Shown: positions 58,354 through 64,000 of the stretch, piece by piece
Position numbering within the stretch: position 1 is the stretch's first letter
Layout: each line of letters opens with the position of its first letter
Source: Ctenosaura bakeri
Taxonomy: Eukaryota; Chordata; Lepidosauria; Squamata; Iguanidae
NCBI GenBank assembly: GCA_948474755.1
Contig: CAOLHI010001429.1
Span: forward strand, 310,001 to 374,000
DNA length: 64,000 bases
Direction: 5' to 3'
Translations under genes and position numbers: made by a program
Notes under the pieces: model-generated
What the model saw: only the letters and a program-made list of their open reading frames with translations
The model's database searches: none
What the model was told of the DNA's origin: nothing

Positions 58354-59264
58354 CATGTTGCCTTAGTAACATATGGAAGCTTTCCCTTCTGGCTTCCTCC
58401 TCTCAATGTGCCAATTTCATCCATTTTGTACACCTCCTGGAAAAAAATGTATATGTGTGTGATAGGAAGATGATTTTAAAACCCTAAACTGCATTTATTA
58501 CATCCAGTCTTTCTTCCAGAGAGCTGCAGGCAGCATACACCACAACAGCCCTATGAGATAGGTCAGGCTGACAGCGACTGGTTCAGGGTCAGTCATTGAG
58601 CTTCCTGGCTTCTGGATACTCAGACCCCCCCCCATCCCTTCCGTGACAGCCCAACATTCTAATGATCTTCCAACTGATCTGGCTCTTTGTATTCTGTTTG
58701 CTTGTGCTGAAAAAACACATATTTTTAAAATGAAATAGTGTCAGACAACCATGAACTAAGGACTTAGAATTTAAACTTTTTCCCCAAGGCTGGGGGAGAA
58801 AGGAAAACTCACTAACCATGGACTTACAGTAAAGTTACAATAAAAAAAGAGCAAGACAGGAGTGTGCCACATACTCTGTAGGAGCAGAGGCTGAGAGGTA
58901 TGCCTTTGGTGTTTTATTATGCAGAAAGCGCTGTTGAAAATAAACATGCAGGGTAGATGTAGCTTGCACCCTTGTTGCTCTCTAGTGAAGCTTCACGTTA
59001 CTTCCCACAGGAGGCATTTGTATTTGTGGGGAGATACTAATATCTGCAGCAGCTTTCATTTAGAACTTCATCAGGTTTGAAAAAGGAGACTGTTGGAAAA
59101 TAATTAGAAGACATGTTGCAGAAGATTATACAGAAAAATTGAACAGGTCAACAGGTTCTCTATTTTTCTTTATAAGGCTACAAAGATCATTGTTACACTT
59201 TTGTGGACTGTGCTCTCTAAATGAAGAACAGAGTCAAATTAGTCTGATTTTTGTAGTCCAATCT

Positions 59265-59350
59265 TCCCCAAGCTGCTGCCTTCCGGATGTGTTAGATTCA
59301 CAACTCCTGCTGTCCAACATATCTGGAGGATACTTGGTTGGCGAAGGCTG
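59265..59350. mobile_element. Palindromic element, family C
   Basis: CTGCTGCCTTCCGGATGTGT, ACAACTCCTGCTGTCC, CATATCTGGAGG as imperfect inverted repeats. Confidence 0.4.
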
Positions 59351-59637
59351 TCATAGACAGTGCAAAGGACTGCCTTGCTTGCTTGCTTACCAGCTAAGCA
59401 AATCTTTTCTGAATTAGAAATGAAATATAAAATGTATAAATATTGGCTTATTTCTGAGAGTGTTGGAATATGTGAAATGAAGCTTGTTTCCATCATTCTG
59501 AATTTGCCTAATAGATACACAGGTTTAGAAATATTTTTGGACACATTCCTGCTTACCTGGCAAAGACTTTGTGCTGCCTAGACATCAGATCATGTAGCAA
59601 ACTGTATCACTTAAGAGTAGAATTAAGTTTAGGATGT

Positions 59638-59712
59638 GTGCCATTTTGTATCCCATATAAAACAAAAGTGGTATATAAATAAGTAGAATAAAAATAAATA
59701 AAATAAAATGTG
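59638..59712 (+). mobile_element. L2-like LINE 3' tail fragment
   Basis: ACAAAAGTGGTATATAAATA followed by AATAAAAATAAATAAAATAA resembles an L2-type terminal repeat. Confidence 0.5.
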
Positions 59713-59815
59713 AATGCTTGAGTGCTCCAGTGAAAGATTTTTGTGCACACCAAAAACCAGCATGAAGGGGAAAACCTAGAGAACCTAATAGCTAATTTTC
59801 TAAGTCACTTTCAGT

Positions 59816-59845
59816 AAGCAAGTAAGTAAGTAAATAAATAAATGC
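59816..59845. repeat. (TAAG)n/(TAAA)n microsatellite
   Basis: Short tetranucleotide run, AAGTAAGTAAGTAAATAAAT. Confidence 0.85.
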
Positions 59846-60179
59846 AAGGAAGCATTCAGTCATATAATTCCCACACCTGTCTGTTGAAATGATACAATGA
59901 AGAAGAAAGATTTTGTGCAGACTAGTCCAAAGTTGCATATACAGGTTAATAGAACCTGCTTCTAAATAACCATCCTGATCCAGAAGGAGAGGCCTATGAC
60001 CTGTTGTCTGAATTTGCAAGCATATCACTCTTTGCATTGCAGTGCTAATTAGAGTCCTCTTGAAATGGCTGAGTAGCTCTTGTAATGCAGATTAAAAGCA
60101 GGACTAACTGAACCCTGGTTAGAGCCCATTGGAAGGTGTTCTGCATGGTTATGACAGCAGTGAAGAAATGATACTTCTC

Positions 60180-60340
60180 TGCTACCATTGTGACTACAAC
60201 TGGACTGTCTTTTGTTATTATATATTGTTTTAATTATATTGTAATGAAATATAACTAACTCATATTGTAAGCTGCCATGGGTCCCAAATTGAAGGAAAGA
60301 CAGGAAATAATAAATAAGCAAACGAATAAATAAAAATAGT
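60180..60340 (+). mobile_element. L2-like LINE 3' tail fragment
   Basis: ATATTGTAAGCTGCCATGGG, CAAATTGAAGGAAAGACAGG, then AATAATAAATAAGC and an AAATAAATAAA end. Confidence 0.55.
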
Positions 60341-61286
60341 TGGCAATATATTTTATTTGTTTATCTAATAGACGTAGAAGCCAGTCTTTAGTATGCATCA
60401 CCCAGAGAAGCACAAAGTTTAAATTAATTTTTTAGAATACCCAGTATAAGTAAAATAAACTCAGTATATGATCACAGATATGCATCTAAGGCTAGGTGGG
60501 CCACCTATCCAGGGTCATGCACATTGTTAGTTGTTTCTAGCAATCCACAGAGGTTACTGGATCAAGATTATCTGTGTAGGATCTGCATGTAAAGCCATGT
60601 AAGGATTCCAAAATGTTACACAAGTTATTGGTAATAGATTTGGTTAGGGGGTGAGATGGAAGAGATTAATTAAAAGTGCTCTGGATTTTAAAAAACTGCT
60701 ACTCATTTTTGGCTTGCTCAATTTGCATTTCAACTTTAAGTTACGGAGGAGAAGGAGGGAGGCATAACACCATCAGAAGAATGTGTGGATATGTATGCAT
60801 GGGTGTAGGTTACCATTCACTTTTAGAAAAACAGTTGTAAGTCACTCAGAATTGTGGAATAGAGTAGAATAAATGTATAATACCAAATGAGTCATCTGAG
60901 TTGGCCAAGTGACATTCCATCTAAGCTTGGCAATTTATCCCAACAGTGGCAAATGAACACAACTGTGACCATATTTTAAGACAGGGTTCTTATGTTATTT
61001 TTATTGTGCTTTGCTTGTAGCTTTTAACAGGGGACAAGTCTCTCCTCTTGTACACACACACATATAGCATGCTTTTTGAAAAGTCTTCACTAGAGTTGAT
61101 AAAAGACACAGTGTTTCCAAAGACTGAACTGCCTTGGTCGGCATACCATAGATTACTTTCCTGTTTCTGTTGCACATCTCTGTATGTGCACTTGTTTTAA
61201 GAGGTCTACTTTTGTTTCTTCTTGAACAACAGGCACTTTTGGTACTAAGCCACCACACCAGCTGAGTTCTTCCTTTGGAAAGAAGA

Positions 61287-61315
61287 TGGTGGTGGTGGTG
61301 GAGGAGGAGGAGGAC
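61287..61315. repeat. (GGT)n/(GGA)n simple repeat
   Basis: GGTGGTGGTGGTGGAGGAGG purine-rich triplets. Confidence 0.85.
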
Positions 61316-61852
61316 TCCAATACATTTATAAACATCTGTGCAGTGGATCAGGCAGCTGTATTACCATTCCCTAGGGTTTCATGAATCTAGTCTCCACTCT
61401 CATCTTTAGGGATAGTTTCAGTTCTGTGAGCCAAAAGAGGCAAATGTGTCTCTCCAAGGTATGGCTGCCAATTGGGCACACCACAGATAGCAGCTTTGTT
61501 TCCCCTTATTTGCAATCATATGTGTTTCCCCTAAATCTGTCTCCTCTAAACCCTTAGATATGCTTCATGTCCTCCCATCCCCTCTGGTTTGTGACTAAAC
61601 TGGGAATAGCTCCATTTAATAAACTGTTTTTGGATGATTGTGCTTCTGTATGATGGCAGTTGTCAGGGACAACAGCTGGGTTTAGGAGAGTTCTGCACTG
61701 GGGCCTGAATTATTTATAAAGCAATTGTTAATGCCAGGAGTGAGGAAATGCTGTTTGTAGTACATTTCCTCTCCTGTTCTGAAGGCTTAGCAAAAAGCAC
61801 CCATTTCAGATCAAATTCAGGATAATATGGAGCCTTTGACCAGTTCAAAGTG

Positions 61853-62350
61853 TGTCCTTTCTGCACGAGGTGAGTGAATTGCTCCGTGCCATTACTTACC
61901 GGATCTTCTGGGTCTGAGTAACATGTATTTTCCCTTAAGCCCTTCTGCAGGGCACCTCCATTAGTCCAGGGCGAATCAGAGCAGTGTGAGGTCTTTAGAT
62001 CCACACCGCTCTGGCTGAAAATGGCGGCTTCCTGTTTCTTCATGGGTCTGGACCAATCACTGACGCTGGCCACGCCCACAGCCCACCCTCCGCTGACCGC
62101 AGGCTCGCATTGGTGTGAGCCTGCGCATCTACACTAGTCAGTAGGAACACAATGATGCGCTCCAGAAGATTGAAAGACTGGATTTTTCCAGTCTTCACTT
62201 AGCACACTGGAGGACCACTTTGGGGCATTTTGAATTGGACTAAGGTGCGAAATTAAGGTAAGTAGTCCAGACCTAGTCCAATCCAAGGTGCGGATGACCT
62301 CTGTGCCAGGACGCCTTGGCCCGTTTTAACTTCCTCGTGTGGAAAGGGCC
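61853..62350 (-). mobile_element. MITE family B (B1 subtype), inverted
   Basis: Inverted relative of 14899-15382: TGTCCTTTCTGCACGAGG at the left, GTGTGGAAAGGGCC at the right. Shared interior includes TTAAGCCCTTCTGCAGGGC, CCAATCACTGACGCTGGCCA, GATTGAAAGACTGGATTTTT and AGGACGCCTTGGCCCGTTTT. Left terminus diverged, so no 3-bp match is visible. The frame 61714-62079 (minus) is a shadow. Confidence 0.85.
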
Positions 62351-63117
62351 TAGGTTGAAGGTAGGTCTTCCTAGGGGATTGTAGATTTTGTGTTCTGGAG
62401 TTGATGTCACAGTTGCACATAAGGGACTGTGAATCTTAGATCATTCTGAAGCATTCAAAGCATTTGTTGGGCATCTCTCTGGTCATCTCTGTCGCCTCTG
62501 ATAACTAGTAGGAAAGTGGAGTAACCAAGAACATCTAATTTGTGCCATTAAGGTTGCATAAATGGCTGGTGTCTGGGAGTCTTTTTTCTTCCCATGGTTA
62601 CATGACCAGTCAATATGAAGTGATCACTTCTAGAAGCTACTGAGAAGGCCTTTAGTTTAACCTGAATTTAATGCAGAATTTAGATTACCCTTAGAATATT
62701 TGGGAAATAAATCAGGCCATTTTGAATTAATAGGAAGTTATATATTACTTACCTCATCTACAACATGGATTAAGCATTATGCTGTTTATATTGTAGTGTG
62801 AGACCAGAATAACATCTTCCAGTTCAAAAGAGGAAGATCAGTCATTATTATAAATTTGCTGTACTGCTGCTAACTGTTCCTCTCTTTTTGGGAGAAAGAC
62901 CAAAAATATGTGTGAAATCTATGGGGAAGGGCACAAGACTGGTCCAAGAGATAATACCACCTTGGGCAAAGGACAAAATGATAGCCTTCTCCACAGAAGC
63001 TAGCTAGACTAACAACTGAAACCTACCGTACTTGAATTCTACCAAGGACAATAAAGATCATTTCAGGGTGTGGGGTAGAATTTGTATTGGCCACAGCTAT
63101 GTCCTCCAAGAGAGAAG
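62351..63117. other. No recognised gene or element
   Basis: Unique-looking sequence. Confidence 0.5.
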
Positions 63118-63204
63118 GACCATTTCCGTATTAGCCTTTTATAATGCTATTATTCCACTTTCAACATCCTGTGGAATTCTGGAGTTTGCAGTTTAGAGAG
63201 GGGC
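63118..63204. mobile_element. MITE family A (copy 14), left arm, split by LTR F
   Basis: GACCATTTCCGTATTAGCC to GTTTGCAGTTTAGAGAGGGG, then the LTR begins. The right arm is expected beyond the window. Confidence 0.85.
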
Positions 63205-64000
63205 TGTTACCCTGATTTCTGGGGTCCCTTGGGGGACACCTCAATGTGCTCCAAATAATGGGGAATGGGAATTAGCCAGAGCACAAGCTGTAGCACTACA
63301 AGAGGCAGGGCAACCTAGCGAGATCTTAAACCCAATTTTTACGTGGTCAGGCCAAGTCAAAAACCAAGCAGAATTGATTTATAATTGTTTTCTTTATTTA
63401 AAAGACAGTCACTGCACACTTACATACTCACTCACACAGACCTAAGAAAATAAAAGGAGGAAATTTGATAGGGGATTTTAAGAAGGAGTTTTCAGGGGAA
63501 ATACTATACCTGATCCTGCAACCCGGGTAGCCAGAAGAAAGTAAGTCTGGAGTGGAGATTCTCAGCCCGTGGAAGCAAACGAAGCAGCAGCAAGGTGGGA
63601 TGACAACCGTGAGCGATCTGAGGAAGCGCTGAAAATCAGGAGTTCTTATAGGGAGAAATGTGCCTGTAGGGTAGTCCGTTCCCGGGGAGAACAATGGGTT
63701 TCGAGTTGGAGACAAAGCTTCCGAAAGGTCAGCATTTAAGATGATGGGATTTTAATGGAATTGTCTATAGCACAGACAGTATGCAAATGGGGATTGCTTG
63801 ACAGTTGGGTAGTCAGAAGCGTTAATCTCGTCAAGCTGATGGTTCGGGGCAGAGATTCTTTTGTATGCTTGATGCATACTTAATTTAGTTTCAAAGTGTA
63901 CTTGCCAGGAGGTCTCCTGAAGCTGCATGCCGGAAAATTACTGGTCTGCCTGGGATTTTTCGGCCGTTCAGCCGTGTCCGTGTGCATGCTTATCCGGGGG
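63205..64000 (-). mobile_element. Solo or proviral LTR F, cut by window end
   Basis: The left end TGTTACCCTGATTTCTGGGG is the minus-strand 3' end of the LTR. Minus-strand AATAAA at 63393-63398 and TATAAG at 63645-63650. Very close to LTR A along its length, but it keeps a segment (63329-63358) that LTR A lacks. It begins inside a MITE arm (4 bases before it: GGGC). About 100 more bases of LTR should lie past 64000; whether an internal region follows cannot be seen. Confidence 0.88.

Larger units (their letters stand above)
58357..61850. other. No gene; small element tails only
   Basis: Apart from a family C copy (59265) and L2-like tails (59638, 60180), a TAAG/TAAA run (59816-59845) and a GGT/GGA run (61287-61315), nothing is recognised. 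The frames here are short and without motifs. Confidence 0.45.

Overview
This 64 kb window is vertebrate nuclear DNA, most likely from a squamate reptile. The clues are a tRNA-headed SINE with a Bov-B-like tail ending in (ACA)n, Bov-B/RTE, L1, CR1 and L2-like LINE fragments living side by side, many palindromic DNA transposon derivatives (MITEs), and moderately AT-rich sequence with microsatellites. The species cannot be fixed from the sequence. I found no exon chain, tRNA, rRNA gene or CRISPR array. I found no open reading frame that looks like a host protein. The longest convincing reading frame (46084-46596) is the C-terminal end of a CR1-type reverse transcriptase. The window reads as an intergenic or intronic landscape of transposable elements.

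Layout. 0-20 kb: palindromic MITEs of two related families, an L1 piece (about 2500-3260), a solo LTR (5383-6278) with a perfect 4-bp target duplication, a degenerate CR1 region (10170-11300) with a tiny CR1 tail inserted in it, and three hAT-type elements (11361-11786, 12191-12326, 17634-18021). An old LTR (14262-about 15600) is interrupted by a MITE. 20-25 kb is a nest. Two copies of a Helitron-like element lie in inverted orientation (20775-22118 minus, 24141-24599 plus). The first is split by a solo LTR. The second sits in the tail of a SINE that is itself split by another solo LTR (22999-23882). 25-33 kb: Bov-B/RTE and L1 3' ends, SINEs, and two more plus-strand solo LTRs (29949-30838, 31772-32682). 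33-64 kb: scattered MITEs, an L1 3' end with a 15-bp target duplication (42687-43116), the CR1 3' end (45925-46668), a GATA array, a hAT element with a perfect 8-bp duplication inside a Bov-B-like fragment (53088-53691), an L2-like 3' end, a 5S-rRNA-like fragment next to a 738-bp MITE, and a last LTR inserted into a MITE and cut by the window end.

The elements do not form a pathway; what links them is insertion history. The most notable points are these. (1) Two MITE families have different interiors but share termini close to GGCC-TTTC-GCAC, and 11 copies have matching 3-bp flanks. (2) One MITE copy has matching changes in both arms. (3) A Helitron-like element carries a fragment of the MITE core in both copies. 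(4) Two hAT elements contain related GC-rich minisatellites. (5) Seven solo LTRs fall in two subfamilies plus one older copy. Superfamily names rest on termini, target duplications and remembered family features, not on a database search.
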